From RGIG6353 sp964650465 (lineage in GTDB: Bacteria; Bacillota; Clostridia; Oscillospirales; SIG627), in the NCBI GenBank assembly GCA_964650465.1, contig CAZYTA010000010.1, positions 8,927-72,926 of the forward strand: DNA of 64,000 bases, given 5' to 3'. Both the position numbers and the translations under genes were made by a program. Shown piece after piece: positions 16,215-25,982 of the stretch. Position 1 is the first letter of the stretch. Each line of letters opens with the position of its first letter. The notes below the pieces were generated by a model. That model had not been told where the DNA came from, did not search any database, and worked only from the letters and a program-made list of their open reading frames with translations.

Positions 16215-16238
16215 CTCCCGAAAAACAATATTCGGGAG
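16215..16238. terminator. Second hairpin between dnaJ and the giant gene
   Basis: CTCCCGAA (16215-16222) pairs with TTCGGGAG (16231-16238), with an 8-base AT loop and a T-rich flank on the right. It probably backs up termination in both directions. Confidence 0.6.
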
Positions 16239-16257
16239 TTATTTTTATAATAAATTT

Positions 16258-19200
16258 CTATTTTGCTCTTATTTCCAGCCATTTAATGCTCTGCGGTCTT
16301 GCCTCATCGGTAACTGTTACCGTTACGGTATTCACTCCGTCATTTATTGCCGACAGGTCATTTATTCTGAACTGCATTACTCTCGGTGCTGTCTCACTCA
16401 CATGCTGTGCCGCAGGCTCGTTTGATGTGCTTACCTTCCATTCAAAGCCTGTCTCACAAGGGACATCTGTTATCTGTTCGGCTTCAATGCCGTTGACTGT
16501 CACTTTAAGCAGGTTGTCTGTGTATCCGTCATTTGAATCTATTCCTACTACAACTAAGTACTCTTCTTCGGCTTTTGTACCCGTATTAAGCTCAAAGGTA
16601 TATTCTCCAATGCTGATAGGGTAGAGGCTGTTGCTGTAATCGTGGCAGGTATTAACGTAAACTCGAGTGTTTTCTTCTGCTTCTTGTTGCGAATTTGCTG
16701 CGATAAGTTTATCTTTTATTACATTGACCTTGGTTTTTACTCCGTTATCATCAATGTAATATGTTGTTGCACCTGCGTCATTTGTGAGGTTGAAGTGATT
16801 GAAAATATAAATACCGTCGGCACCTTTGTCATAGGCTGAGCTTACAAAGCCCTTGAATTGCTCAAGTGTTATCCACATTATGTAACCGCTGTACGCAGTG
16901 GAATCGCACCTTACAGCCCAATCGGTACCGCAAAGAAGAGTGTAATTATTACCGTTAACATTTCTTTCGTCAATGCTCTGTCTCCACTCCTCCACGGGAA
17001 TGTTGTAATATGTGGGAATATACCAGCCTTCAACGGTTATCTGGTCAACACTGCCCTCTGCTACCCACTGCGCCGCATCAATACCATAGTTAAGGTTTTG
17101 CTGCTCTTCCGAATAGATACGGACAGCAAGACCTATTTTTTTGCCCTTTGCTTCCCCCACCTCGTTGGTTATCTTGCGAATGTCGGAAATGAAGGCGTTA
17201 AGACTCTCCATTTGTTTATCTGTTACACTTCCCATAACAGGACATGAACGAAGGAAGTCAAGCTCAATTCCGTCAATATCATATTTCTCACACATCTCAC
17301 GGATATATTCTTTGTAATATGCTTGTACCGCAGGCTTTGTAAAGTCCATATAGGTTCTTTTGTTATTTATTCCGGAAAGAGTCGGTGCGTCATAAGAGAA
17401 TGAAGAATTGAATCCGGGGTCTTCAAGGTTGTGGTGGTCATTCATTCTGATGGAGAACCACGCTTCCGCACCGTATTTTTGAGTTTCTTCAACCGCCATA
17501 CCTATAATGTCAATACCTCGCTCTATCATAGTGCGGTATTTTTTTAGCATGGTGTATGTTGTCTCGGGGGCTATGGTTTTTGTTACGTTGCCGTTTTCAT
17601 CTTTCAAGAGGAATCCGTTTTCATCTCTGGCTACGTTGTAAAGCATTGAGTCGATAGTGTCGCTGTCAACAACAGAACGTCTGTAGGTGACATTAAACAT
17701 CATTCTTCCCACTTCAGTGCCGAGCAGATAGCCCGAAATATAGCTCTTGATTTTTTCTTCATAAAAAGCTTCGTCTGAAACAGTATTGGTCAGTATTGCA
17801 TTTTCCAGACCGTCAGCCGCAATGTTGACCGCTATATTTGTATTTCTGGTTCGCATTTCTTCGTACTTTGATGCCTCCAAACCGTAATCATAAATGGCAT
17901 TGGCAAGACTGACAAGATTTTTGTCGTCATAGCTTATTGCTGATTTTATATAGTTTGCAACACTGTATGCTATTTCAAATACACTATCCTCGCCGTTGAT
18001 GGTAAGGGTGTGCTGCTTTCCTATGTTTTGCGCCGAAATATCGGTTATGTCATAATAAATGAAATTGCCTTTTATTCCATATGGAATATCACTTGTATAT
18101 GCTTTGTTGAATGCATCGAGGTCTGTTATTTCAAAATAGTGCCGTATAGTAACGGTTTCTTCAAGAATGAGAGATGTTCCGTAGAATTGTACTCCCTCAA
18201 GCTCCGTATTTGTTTTCGTTGCTGCCTCTATTTTATCAAGTGAAGCTTCCGAATTATAGAATTCAAGAGTACCTTTGTTAAAATAGTTTTCCGCGTATGC
18301 AGTGTAGTTTTCGAGCTTGTTTATAAGCGCTTCGGAGAGAACGAATTCCGTTTTTCCCTCTTGGGCTAAGGCTTTTGCAGAGGTTATATAATCGCCGAAG
18401 CTTATATATACACTGCGGTATCCGCCGATATCACATTCTATTACAGTGTTGTCAAGCTCCTTTGCCGGAATGTGTAAAACAGTGTAATACAGTCCTGATT
18501 TTTTGTCAAGAGTAATTTTAGTTGCCCATTCTGTGCCAATCGAGAATGATGACGTACCGCTGACTCTGTAAAGACTTGAGTAATTCTTGTCTCCTTCTTG
18601 ACATTGATAATCATTGTTTACTTTGGTCATTTTGAAAACAATGTCCGACAAGACGGTCGTATCAATGTCTATGTAAATCTTTATGCCGATTTGTCCGTCA
18701 AGAACGATACTTGAGCCTACTAAAGTAACGGAAGGGGAGACAACTGCATTGGAAACAGCACTTTCCTTGTACATAGCATTCGCAAGCGATTTAACGATGT
18801 ATGTCTTGCCTGCTTTTGTCATTGTTACCGACTGTCCGTCAAATTGAGTCCATCGTTTGCCGCCGTCTGCTGAATATGCATAGATAACATTCGGGTCATA
18901 ATTAGTGACTGTGAGTGTTGCTGTTGACATATCCATTTCAACTACGGGTGTCTCGTGAGGTATTGTGACCAAGGTATACTCGGCGGGATAATAGCCCATA
19001 CACAAATGCTGCTGGGTGAAAGCGTATGCTATGTTGCTTGCATCAACTCTATGTATTCCTGCACTTTCCGCACTAATGCTTGCCACATCAACCGATGACC
19101 ATGGATAGAATTCTATTCCTACCACCCAACCGCTTGACGGAAGACCTTCTATTGCCTGAACATCTACGGTAAGCTTCTTCCAAGTCCCGTTAGATGAAAC

Positions 19201-22200
19201 CGACCACTCATCTGAATACCACTCGTGCTGTGTAACTCTTGCATTTTCATTTATTACGTGAATAACTACCTTTGATTTAACGCCGTCGAAGAACAAACCG
19301 CCTTGACGTGCCTTTGAAGTAAAGGCGATAGAAAGAAATTCATTCACAGGAATAATTTCTGTATCGTCAAATGCATAGGCTATATTTCTTTCTGAAAATC
19401 CCTTAGCGATTTTGTTTTGCAGAGCAAGTTTGTTTTCCTCTAAATTATCTGCGTAGTTTTCAACTCCGTAATGTGCATCAATAACCGCTTGAAAGCGTGC
19501 GGGGTTACTGGTTACGTTATTGTTGACCCAGCTTGACGGAATACTCTTTGCACAATCCTCTGCAAGTCTCGCTTCTGCTTCTTCCTTTGTTACCTGATAC
19601 AGCCATAGTTCTTGAAGCATTGCGCAGGTCACACCGGCTGATTCGTCGAGGAAAGCATATGCATTGGCGGTTTGGTCGTGCCACGACAGGTGGTCTCCTG
19701 TCCATATACCCGGCAGCCAATCCTGTGAAGTTTTAAATGCGGGTATTGAATCTGTCACATTTCCTAATTCTGTACGGCTCGAAGATTGAATGGGAACATA
19801 ATGAAGTGCAGGGAGAGAGTCTTTGTAATTGATACCGTCTCCTTTTATTCTCACTCCTATAAGTCCGTTGAGAGTGTGCATTATTTCGGCGGTGTTACCG
19901 CTGACCTCTGTCCATTCGCCCATATCTCCTGCAATCGAATAAAGTCCGTATTCGTAGGTGTAGCCGTCTATAAAGCCCGAAATGGTATTATCTTCAAAAA
20001 TCAGGTACGAAGGTATATCGGCTTCGGTAATAGGACGTGTTACTTTATACCCGTCAGCTTTGAGACAAATATTATAATCTCCGTTGGTTTCGGAAGAGAA
20101 ATCGAAATATGAACCCTCTGTAATTTCTCCGTAGGGGTAAATGACAATTCCGACAATATATCCATCGGTATCATCAAAATCATTCAGCGTAAATGTATGC
20201 GTACCGCCTGCCAAAGTGTATGCGGCGTTTTTATATGCGATTCTGTCAACCGCTTTTCCGCTACTATCAATAACCTTAAGCACAAATTTGGTTCTTGCAT
20301 TGCCTATGAGGTTGAACCCTGTCTGACGTACGTTGTAACTAAAGGAAAAGCTTTTAAAATCCGACATGGGCAGTATTTCGTCGGGAGTAAAGGCATAAGA
20401 ATAGTAGATGCTTGCGCTGAACTCTGCGGCTTTAGCACGTGCTGCGGCAAGCGCGCTTTCATCAGCCGCATCACGGATATCCGTTGCAAGACTTTTTAAA
20501 ATAGGCGTATACGTTGTTCCCAAAACGAGAGCGTTGTAATTGTGAAATTGAGCAAGCTCTGTTGAAAGCAGAATACCGGACCATTTTCCTTCTGTAAACT
20601 TAACATTATTGCGATTTTCCTCTGTGTTGCTAAGATACACCGTGTCAGGAACGTCAACGGTCTTATAAATCGGTTCGGCATCGGAGGTGTCACCTGTGAA
20701 TTCCGTTCCGTCCGTCACACTGTAATAACGTTCGGAATTCAGATAATACTCGCTGCCGTTAATTCTGTATATACCATAGCCGTCAGATGTAGTCTTTTGT
20801 TTATTGGTTTCCTTGGTGACAAGATGCAGTATGTTTGTGCTCTTGCCTGCGACATATACATATGATGGAACAGAACCGCCGTGACTGTATCCGTCACTAC
20901 CGTATTTTACGGCAATTAATCCGACACTTTCTGCATCAAATTCTGTGACACCCAAAGGAACGGCTTGCCACTCGTTTGTTTCAATTCCGTTTATATCAAA
21001 TACGGCATATTCGTATCTTTTGGTGCTTAAAAGCCCCTTAATTATATTGCCGTCAGCAAAAAGTCCTTGAGGGGATTCCGATGATTCGGGGAGATTTTGA
21101 GGCTCGTTTACAATGTAGTTTGCAGGGTCAACCTTCATAATAAAGCGAGTGTTGCCCTCTTGCTGTATTCCTGTGACCTCTTCGGGAAGCATATCTGAGG
21201 CAGGGTAAATTTCAACACCTACAAGATATCCTTCTTTCGGAAGAAACTGTGAAAAGTCAATAGTACGCTTCACGGTTTGGAGTGTATATGCTTCATCGGC
21301 AAATTTGTATGTATAGGAAGTTATTTTGCCTGTCTTGTCTGCAACGTATGCTATTACCTTTGTTCTTACGTAATCGAAAAGTATAGCTCCGTTATTTTGA
21401 ATATACGTAATATAGAAGGTGTCAGCTTCATCAACCTTTATTATTTCATCTGAGTCGAATGCATATTTGTACGATACTTCGCTCCATGCATTGGAGATTG
21501 CTTTTTTTGCATTATATATTGCCGATGTATCACTGCCTTTAATGGCTGTTGCAAGATTGGTTGTAAGAGCTTTTGTTACCTGTGCACCCAGGGTAGCAAC
21601 GCCCCAAGTACCAAAGGTGCTGTGCGTGCCGATTGAATGACCGTTCCATTTTCCTGTCCAGTATCCTGCAACGAAATCGTCTGTAGCTTTAACGGCAACA
21701 TAGTTAAGACCGTCCTCGGAAGAGGCTTCAAGATGTCCCAACGATTTTCTGTTATCAAGGCTTCCGTAGGCATATGCGAGAGTATATTCTGACATTTTTC
21801 CGTCATATACCTCCCTGACTGCATACAGACCTGACAGATTGCGCTCGGTTAGACTGCTGTATTTATATTCTTGCCAACTGCCAAGGGAGATTTCGGTACC
21901 GTCAGAGCCTAATACGGCGGGTGCAATCTCGTAACTGCGTCCGGGGTCGGCACCTATGATTCCAAAGCCGTCAAAAACAACGGGCGCAGCGGGAAGAGAG
22001 GTTGTAAAGCTTATAGTGTTGTCTCCCGCATACATACCGATATAGGAGTAGCATGTGCCGCTTGCGTCCGAGGTGTTTCCGTAAAATATATCGTCGGGAC
22101 AAGCACCGTAAGGAGCATACTCGATAGCTACAAGATAGCCGTTTGAATTTGCCATTTCCTCGGGTGCAACAAAAGATTCGGGCATTCCTACAGTTTCAAT

Positions 22201-22971
22201 TGAGTATCTTATTTCCTGAGGGTCGCCCGGAACTTTTACAACAAAGGTAAAAATGCCTTTCATGTCGTCATAGGTATAGGTTTTGCCTTCGCTGTTTTTG
22301 TTGAAATACATTCCGCCCGCTTTTATCCATTTCATATATTCGGGCTTATATTCGGTGATCGAATTTGCAGGAATGACCTGCTCGTTTGTAAAGCCGTATC
22401 TCACCCATGATTCCTGAAGCTTATTAGCTTCTCCGATAATAGGAGAAGCGCCTTTCCATGTTGCGGTTGTTGAAGTTGTTCCGTCTTCGTTTTCTACGGT
22501 TTCTTCCGCTTGAATAAGGAATTTTGCCTTGTTAACACGCATAATAAGGTCAGAGGTGGTACTGTGGTATCCAATACTGTTAAATATTCCGTTTGTGGAA
22601 TAGGTCCATTTTCCCGGGATATAGTTGTCGTTCTTTTCGTATATTCCCGTCATTTGCTGGTTTGTTTCCCGATTCCAGAAGTTTATGTATCCGCTTGAAT
22701 TTCCGACGGAAAACAAAACAACAGGCTCGGCATCATCTGCTTTTATGCCCCAAACACCGGGCGTAAGTCGGGTACTGTCATTCAACACGGTAAATTCGCC
22801 GTATGAATTGCTTGAAAAGTCATATTTTGCGGCTGTATAACTTACATTACTTTCAAGCCCTGTAACATTACCTCTCAGGTCAATATCATAGGAAGCATAA
22901 GAGTATACCGATATCATAAACATTGCTGTAAGTAAAATAAAAAAAGTCCATATCTTTTTTTGTATGTTCAT
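16258..22971 (-). CDS. Giant secreted modular protein with glycosidase-like barrel
   Basis: 2237 residues. A signal peptide (1 to about 26, ending SVYSYAS) predicts export. Residues about 30-1310 hold four copies of an unrecognised unit of about 310 residues; each has a GxW motif (117-122, 433-439, 792-798, 1085-1091), a Y.F..dEiIP segment, an (R/K)(T/S)K.v..Vi strand in copies 2-4 and a GY(L/I)V.IE.YP segment. After a short Ig-like stretch (about 1340-1410) comes a paired module (1420-1700; IGIKIYIDID and VTIRHYFEI). Residues about 1735-2090 look like a GH-type TIM barrel (WFSIRMNDHHN, DGIELDFLRS, IYIFNHFNL). The last 140 residues form a beta-rich, CBM-like domain. No LPxTG or SLH anchor is seen. 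Substrate unknown. ATG 22971 follows GGAGG. Confidence 0.8.
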   Translation of the reverse strand: MNIQKKIWTFFILLTAMFMISVYSYASYDIDLRGNVTGLESNVSYTAAKYDFSSNSYGEFTVLNDSTRLTPGVWGIKADDAEPVVLFSVGNSSGYINFWNRETNQQMTGIYEKNDNYIPGKWTYSTNGIFNSIGYHSTTSDLIMRVNKAKFLIQAEETVENEDGTTSTTATWKGASPIIGEANKLQESWVRYGFTNEQVIPANSITEYKPEYMKWIKAGGMYFNKNSEGKTYTYDDMKGIFTFVVKVPGDPQEIRYSIETVGMPESFVAPEEMANSNGYLVAIEYAPYGACPDDIFYGNTSDASGTCYSYIGMYAGDNTISFTTSLPAAPVVFDGFGIIGADPGRSYEIAPAVLGSDGTEISLGSWQEYKYSSLTERNLSGLYAVREVYDGKMSEYTLAYAYGSLDNRKSLGHLEASSEDGLNYVAVKATDDFVAGYWTGKWNGHSIGTHSTFGTWGVATLGAQVTKALTTNLATAIKGSDTSAIYNAKKAISNAWSEVSYKYAFDSDEIIKVDEADTFYITYIQNNGAILFDYVRTKVIAYVADKTGKITSYTYKFADEAYTLQTVKRTIDFSQFLPKEGYLVGVEIYPASDMLPEEVTGIQQEGNTRFIMKVDPANYIVNEPQNLPESSESPQGLFADGNIIKGLLSTKRYEYAVFDINGIETNEWQAVPLGVTEFDAESVGLIAVKYGSDGYSHGGSVPSYVYVAGKSTNILHLVTKETNKQKTTSDGYGIYRINGSEYYLNSERYYSVTDGTEFTGDTSDAEPIYKTVDVPDTVYLSNTEENRNNVKFTEGKWSGILLSTELAQFHNYNALVLGTTYTPILKSLATDIRDAADESALAAARAKAAEFSASIYYSYAFTPDEILPMSDFKSFSFSYNVRQTGFNLIGNARTKFVLKVIDSSGKAVDRIAYKNAAYTLAGGTHTFTLNDFDDTDGYIVGIVIYPYGEITEGSYFDFSSETNGDYNICLKADGYKVTRPITEADIPSYLIFEDNTISGFIDGYTYEYGLYSIAGDMGEWTEVSGNTAEIMHTLNGLIGVRIKGDGINYKDSLPALHYVPIQSSSRTELGNVTDSIPAFKTSQDWLPGIWTGDHLSWHDQTANAYAFLDESAGVTCAMLQELWLYQVTKEEAEARLAEDCAKSIPSSWVNNNVTSNPARFQAVIDAHYGVENYADNLEENKLALQNKIAKGFSERNIAYAFDDTEIIPVNEFLSIAFTSKARQGGLFFDGVKSKVVIHVINENARVTQHEWYSDEWSVSSNGTWKKLTVDVQAIEGLPSSGWVVGIEFYPWSSVDVASISAESAGIHRVDASNIAYAFTQQHLCMGYYPAEYTLVTIPHETPVVEMDMSTATLTVTNYDPNVIYAYSADGGKRWTQFDGQSVTMTKAGKTYIVKSLANAMYKESAVSNAVVSPSVTLVGSSIVLDGQIGIKIYIDIDTTVLSDIVFKMTKVNNDYQCQEGDKNYSSLYRVSGTSSFSIGTEWATKITLDKKSGLYYTVLHIPAKELDNTVIECDIGGYRSVYISFGDYITSAKALAQEGKTEFVLSEALINKLENYTAYAENYFNKGTLEFYNSEASLDKIEAATKTNTELEGVQFYGTSLILEETVTIRHYFEITDLDAFNKAYTSDIPYGIKGNFIYYDITDISAQNIGKQHTLTINGEDSVFEIAYSVANYIKSAISYDDKNLVSLANAIYDYGLEASKYEEMRTRNTNIAVNIAADGLENAILTNTVSDEAFYEEKIKSYISGYLLGTEVGRMMFNVTYRRSVVDSDTIDSMLYNVARDENGFLLKDENGNVTKTIAPETTYTMLKKYRTMIERGIDIIGMAVEETQKYGAEAWFSIRMNDHHNLEDPGFNSSFSYDAPTLSGINNKRTYMDFTKPAVQAYYKEYIREMCEKYDIDGIELDFLRSCPVMGSVTDKQMESLNAFISDIRKITNEVGEAKGKKIGLAVRIYSEEQQNLNYGIDAAQWVAEGSVDQITVEGWYIPTYYNIPVEEWRQSIDERNVNGNNYTLLCGTDWAVRCDSTAYSGYIMWITLEQFKGFVSSAYDKGADGIYIFNHFNLTNDAGATTYYIDDNGVKTKVNVIKDKLIAANSQQEAEENTRVYVNTCHDYSNSLYPISIGEYTFELNTGTKAEEEYLVVVGIDSNDGYTDNLLKVTVNGIEAEQITDVPCETGFEWKVSTSNEPAAQHVSETAPRVMQFRINDLSAINDGVNTVTVTVTDEARPQSIKWLEIRAK

Positions 22972-23020
22972 AATCGTCCTCCAAACCGAAATTTTATTTC
23001 ATATAGTTGATACCGTAATT

Positions 23021-23049
23021 AGTTTATCATGCATAAAAAACAATTTCAA
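23021..23049 (-). promoter_or_regulatory. Promoter of the giant secreted protein gene
   Basis: Minus strand TTGAAA (23049-23044), 17-bp spacer, TAAACT (23026-23021) with TGA extended -10; about 50 bases upstream of the start. Confidence 0.55.
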
Positions 23050-23070
23050 TTGTAAAAAATGCAATAAATA

Positions 23071-23099
23071 TTGATTTTCGTGCAAATATACTATATAAT
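23071..23099 (+). promoter_or_regulatory. Promoter of the AraC gene at 23.1 kb
   Basis: TTGATT at 23071-23076, 17-bp spacer, TATAAT at 23094-23099. It lies back to back with the giant-gene promoter within about 80 bases, so one regulator could act on both. Confidence 0.65.
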
Positions 23100-23120
23100 A
23101 TGATTTGTGAGGTGAAAACA

Positions 23121-23918
23121 ATGAAAAACTGCAAAAGTTATATACGCACCGACGGTATAGAATTCAAATATGCTAAGGGAGAAAGCGAACGCAACGGAAA
23201 AGAAATACATCCGTTTCATGAGATAGTGTTTTTTATGGGCAAAAAAGCATTTTTGTTTTCTGAAACCGTTAAAACGGAGGTTTTACCAAACACTGTCATT
23301 GTTATTCCTAAGGACTGTTATCATCAATTGAACATCATCGGAGAACCGGACGATTATACACGATGCACATTGAATTTTTATAATATACCCGAATTAAATG
23401 ATTTTATTGAAACAGCAATGAAAAAACTGCTTGTAACAGAGGCAAGCCCTGAAATCATTTTCCTTTTCGAAAAGCTAATTTACGCCTGCACATCCCCATC
23501 GGACTCGGATGCAATTTTACTGAAGGCTGTGCTGACAGTGATACTTTCGGAAATAAAAAAACACACCTTTATCAGTAAAGGTGTGTATTCAAGCAATGAT
23601 AACATATTCTCTTTGAAACCCGTCGTACAGCGATGCATATCATATATATCGGAAAATATCGGCAACAGTCTGAGTATCACCGATATTGCAAAGTATTTGA
23701 ATATTTCAAAATCATCACTTTCTCATATTTTTAAAAGTGAAATGAACACATCGCTTCATCGTTATATATTGAATAAAAGACTTTCCATAGCAAATGACAA
23801 AATAAGCAGAGGAATACCTGTAACCACGGTAGCTGCAGAATGCGGTTTTAAGGAATATTCCGGATTTTACAGACAATACAAGCAAATGTTCGGGGTTCCC
23901 CCATCAGCATCAAGATAG
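23121..23918 (+). CDS. AraC-family transcriptional regulator
   Basis: 265 residues from ATG 23121, preceded by GAGGTG; an upstream ATG at 23100 overlaps the -10 box. The N-terminal cupin sensor is HPFHEIVFFMGKK followed by TVIVIPKDCYHQLN. The C-terminal double helix-turn-helix has SITDIAKYLNISKSSLSHIFKSE and PVTTVAAECGFKEYSGFYRQYKQ, ending GVPPSASR. It is divergent from the giant secreted-protein gene, its likely target. Its last 9 bases overlap the end of the convergent PocR-type regulator gene. Confidence 0.85.
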   Translation: MKNCKSYIRTDGIEFKYAKGESERNGKEIHPFHEIVFFMGKKAFLFSETVKTEVLPNTVIVIPKDCYHQLNIIGEPDDYTRCTLNFYNIPELNDFIETAMKKLLVTEASPEIIFLFEKLIYACTSPSDSDAILLKAVLTVILSEIKKHTFISKGVYSSNDNIFSLKPVVQRCISYISENIGNSLSITDIAKYLNISKSSLSHIFKSEMNTSLHRYILNKRLSIANDKISRGIPVTTVAAECGFKEYSGFYRQYKQMFGVPPSASR

Positions 23919-24731
23919 TTTTTTTCTCCACTCACTTGGGGACATACCGTGGAATTTCTTGAAGCTCTTTGAGAAATATTCTATATCGGAAAAACCGCAG
24001 GCTTCGGATATTTCACGTATAGAGGTATCGCTGTTTTCCAGAAGTCTGACCGCCATTTGCATACGCTTTTGGGTAACATATTCCATAATCGTGATACCGA
24101 ATTCTTTTTTAAAATGCTCTGTAAGCGTTACGGTACTGCAGTGCAGATGCCACGCTATGTCAGAAAGCGTAATTCTTTCGGTAAGATTGTTTTTTATGTA
24201 CCTTTTTATCATCATACCCAGAGATTCCTTGTTATCGGATACAAGATTATTGTTTTCTATGTATTCCGCAAGTACCGGAAGCATTGATGCAAAGGCTTCG
24301 AGTTTTTTTCTTGGGTATCTGGGAATTTCGGATATAGCTTTATTAAGAGACTCAACATCTCCGCTGGATGTTACTTCAAGCGCTTTTTCGTACGCATATC
24401 TTTCGTGGTCTTCTCCTTCTTCTATTGCCATACCCAAAAAAAGGAAGGCGACAACATTGTCCTTTTCGAAAATGGGGGAAATTGCTTCAAATATACCGAA
24501 AGGACAGGTATATAAAACAGTTTCACGCTTTTCTTTTGCCTCTTCATAATGAATAGCATCGGACTTTTCACACTGTTCAAGACATCCTGCACATTTGTGG
24601 ATATGAGAGCAAAAGCGGTTACCCGGGTAACGCCTTGCAAGTATTCGATTTCTCAGGTCTACTACAGCAATATCCATATTGGAAATTTCATAAAAGTCCT
24701 GCATCAGCTTTTCGAGACCGGGCAGATTCAT
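23910..24731 (-). CDS. PocR-domain AraC-type regulator
   Basis: 273 residues from ATG 24731, chosen because GAGAGGATG lies upstream; ATG 24749 has no ribosome site. The N-terminal PocR sensory domain has the Cys-rich pattern FCSHIHKCAGCLEQCEKSD and TCPFGIFEAISPI. In this family the domain binds small ligands, and these cysteines may bind metal. C-terminal AraC helices are RITLSDIAWHLHCSTVTLTEHFKK and SIREISEACGFSDIEYFSKSFKK. It is divergent from the Gfo/Idh/MocA gene and probably regulates it. Confidence 0.85.
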   Translation of the reverse strand: MNLPGLEKLMQDFYEISNMDIAVVDLRNRILARRYPGNRFCSHIHKCAGCLEQCEKSDAIHYEEAKEKRETVLYTCPFGIFEAISPIFEKDNVVAFLFLGMAIEEGEDHERYAYEKALEVTSSGDVESLNKAISEIPRYPRKKLEAFASMLPVLAEYIENNNLVSDNKESLGMMIKRYIKNNLTERITLSDIAWHLHCSTVTLTEHFKKEFGITIMEYVTQKRMQMAVRLLENSDTSIREISEACGFSDIEYFSKSFKKFHGMSPSEWRKKLS

Positions 24732-24855
24732 GCTTTCACATCCTCTCATCGCAACTGTTTATTATATTACCATAAAATATGTAAAAATCAATGGATTTTT
24801 CATAAAAATACAAAATGATTTTATTGATATTACAAATTTTTTAATCTATTTGGTA

Positions 24856-24884
24856 TTGTCAAAACCATATGGCATTGTTATAAT
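24856..24884 (+). promoter_or_regulatory. Promoter of the oxidoreductase gene
   Basis: TTGTCA at 24856-24861, 17-bp spacer, TATAAT at 24879-24884 with TGT extended -10. The ribosome site GGAGGA is at 24905-24910. Confidence 0.7.
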
Positions 24885-24914
24885 GGACTTACAGTAAACA
24901 ATTTGGAGGAAATT

Positions 24915-25937
24915 ATGGAAAATACAAAAACTGTACTTGGTATAATAGGACTTAATTTTGGAGGCAACCACCTTGCAGGTGCGATTAAGAACGGCTTTGA
25001 GGTTGGTGCTATCTGTGACAGCGACCCCGATATGCTCAAAAAGGTGGGAGACGAGAATAACATTCCCGAGGAAAAGCGTTTCACCGATTACAACGACCTT
25101 TTGAATAACCCCGAAATCACTGCTGTTATTATTGCGACTCCCGACCCGCTTCACCGTCCCCTGACAGAAATGTTCCTCAATGCAGGTAAGCACGTTATGT
25201 GTGAAAAGCCTCTTGCACTTGACCGCGATGACCTTGACTCTATCGTAAAAACAGCAAAGAAGAACGACAAAATTTGTATGGTAGGTCAGATATGCCGCTT
25301 TACTCCTGCATTTATCAAGGCTAAAGAGCTTGTGGAATCGGGCACTATCGGTGAGCTTTACTATGTTGAGTCTGAATATGCTCACGACTATATGAGAATA
25401 GTTTCGGGTAAGCACGGCTGGAGAAGCGATCCCAAGAGACACGGCGTTATCGGAGGCGGATGCCACGCAGTTGACCTTCTCAGATGGATTGCAGGCGATC
25501 CTCAGGAAATATTCTCCTACGGTGTACATAAGCTTCTTCCCACTGTTCCCTACGATGATGCTACAATCTCAATTATGAAGTTCCCCAACAATGTCATTGG
25601 TAAGATATTCGTATCTACAGGCTGTAAGAGAGACTACACCATGAGAACCGTTCTCTACGGAACAAAGGGTACAATCATCTGCGACAACACCTCAGATACA
25701 ATGCAGCTCTTCACAGTTACCGAGGAGGGCGACACAATATTCCCCGCACAAATTATTCCCATTGACATCAACAACCACAATGCAGTAAAAGAGGTTGCTG
25801 TGTTCGTTGACTGTATCAACGGAGCTCCTCTTATGATGTCTGCTGAAGAGGGTGCAAAATCTGTTGTTGCTTGTATTGCTATTACTGAATCCGCTAAGAC
25901 AGGCGAAAAGGTAATCCCCAACTATAATTTTGATTAA
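24915..25937 (+). CDS. Gfo/Idh/MocA-family NAD(P)-dependent oxidoreductase
   Basis: 340 residues from ATG 24915, after GGAGGA. The N-terminal Rossmann fold shows GIIGLNFGGNHLAGA and the family motif CEKPLALD (about residues 96-103). The C-terminal alpha/beta domain includes VIGGGCHAVDLLRWIAGD, where the His is the usual catalytic candidate. Members oxidise or reduce sugars, inositols or their derivatives using NAD(P). The adjacent PocR/AraC regulator, acyltransferase-like gene and GH20 hexosaminidase suggest a role in (amino)sugar catabolism; the substrate is not readable. Confidence 0.88.
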   Translation: MENTKTVLGIIGLNFGGNHLAGAIKNGFEVGAICDSDPDMLKKVGDENNIPEEKRFTDYNDLLNNPEITAVIIATPDPLHRPLTEMFLNAGKHVMCEKPLALDRDDLDSIVKTAKKNDKICMVGQICRFTPAFIKAKELVESGTIGELYYVESEYAHDYMRIVSGKHGWRSDPKRHGVIGGGCHAVDLLRWIAGDPQEIFSYGVHKLLPTVPYDDATISIMKFPNNVIGKIFVSTGCKRDYTMRTVLYGTKGTIICDNTSDTMQLFTVTEEGDTIFPAQIIPIDINNHNAVKEVAVFVDCINGAPLMMSAEEGAKSVVACIAITESAKTGEKVIPNYNFD

Positions 25938-25943
25938 TTTTAG

Positions 25944-25971
25944 AGCGGCAGATAATTACTGCCGCTTTTTT
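25944..25971 (+). terminator. Intrinsic terminator after the oxidoreductase
   Basis: AGCGGCAG (25944-25951) pairs with CTGCCGCT (25959-25966), with a 7-base loop, then T6. The ribosome site of the next gene (GGAG at 25972-25975) begins at the base after the T tract, so the next gene depends on read-through or the hairpin may act in translation. Confidence 0.8.
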
Positions 25972-25982
25972 GGAGAATGATT

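Noticed and set aside
23910..23918. 9-base overlap of two convergent regulator genes as evidence of a frameshift or truncation
   Set aside because: Both proteins end with complete AraC C-termini, so the overlap is just close packing.
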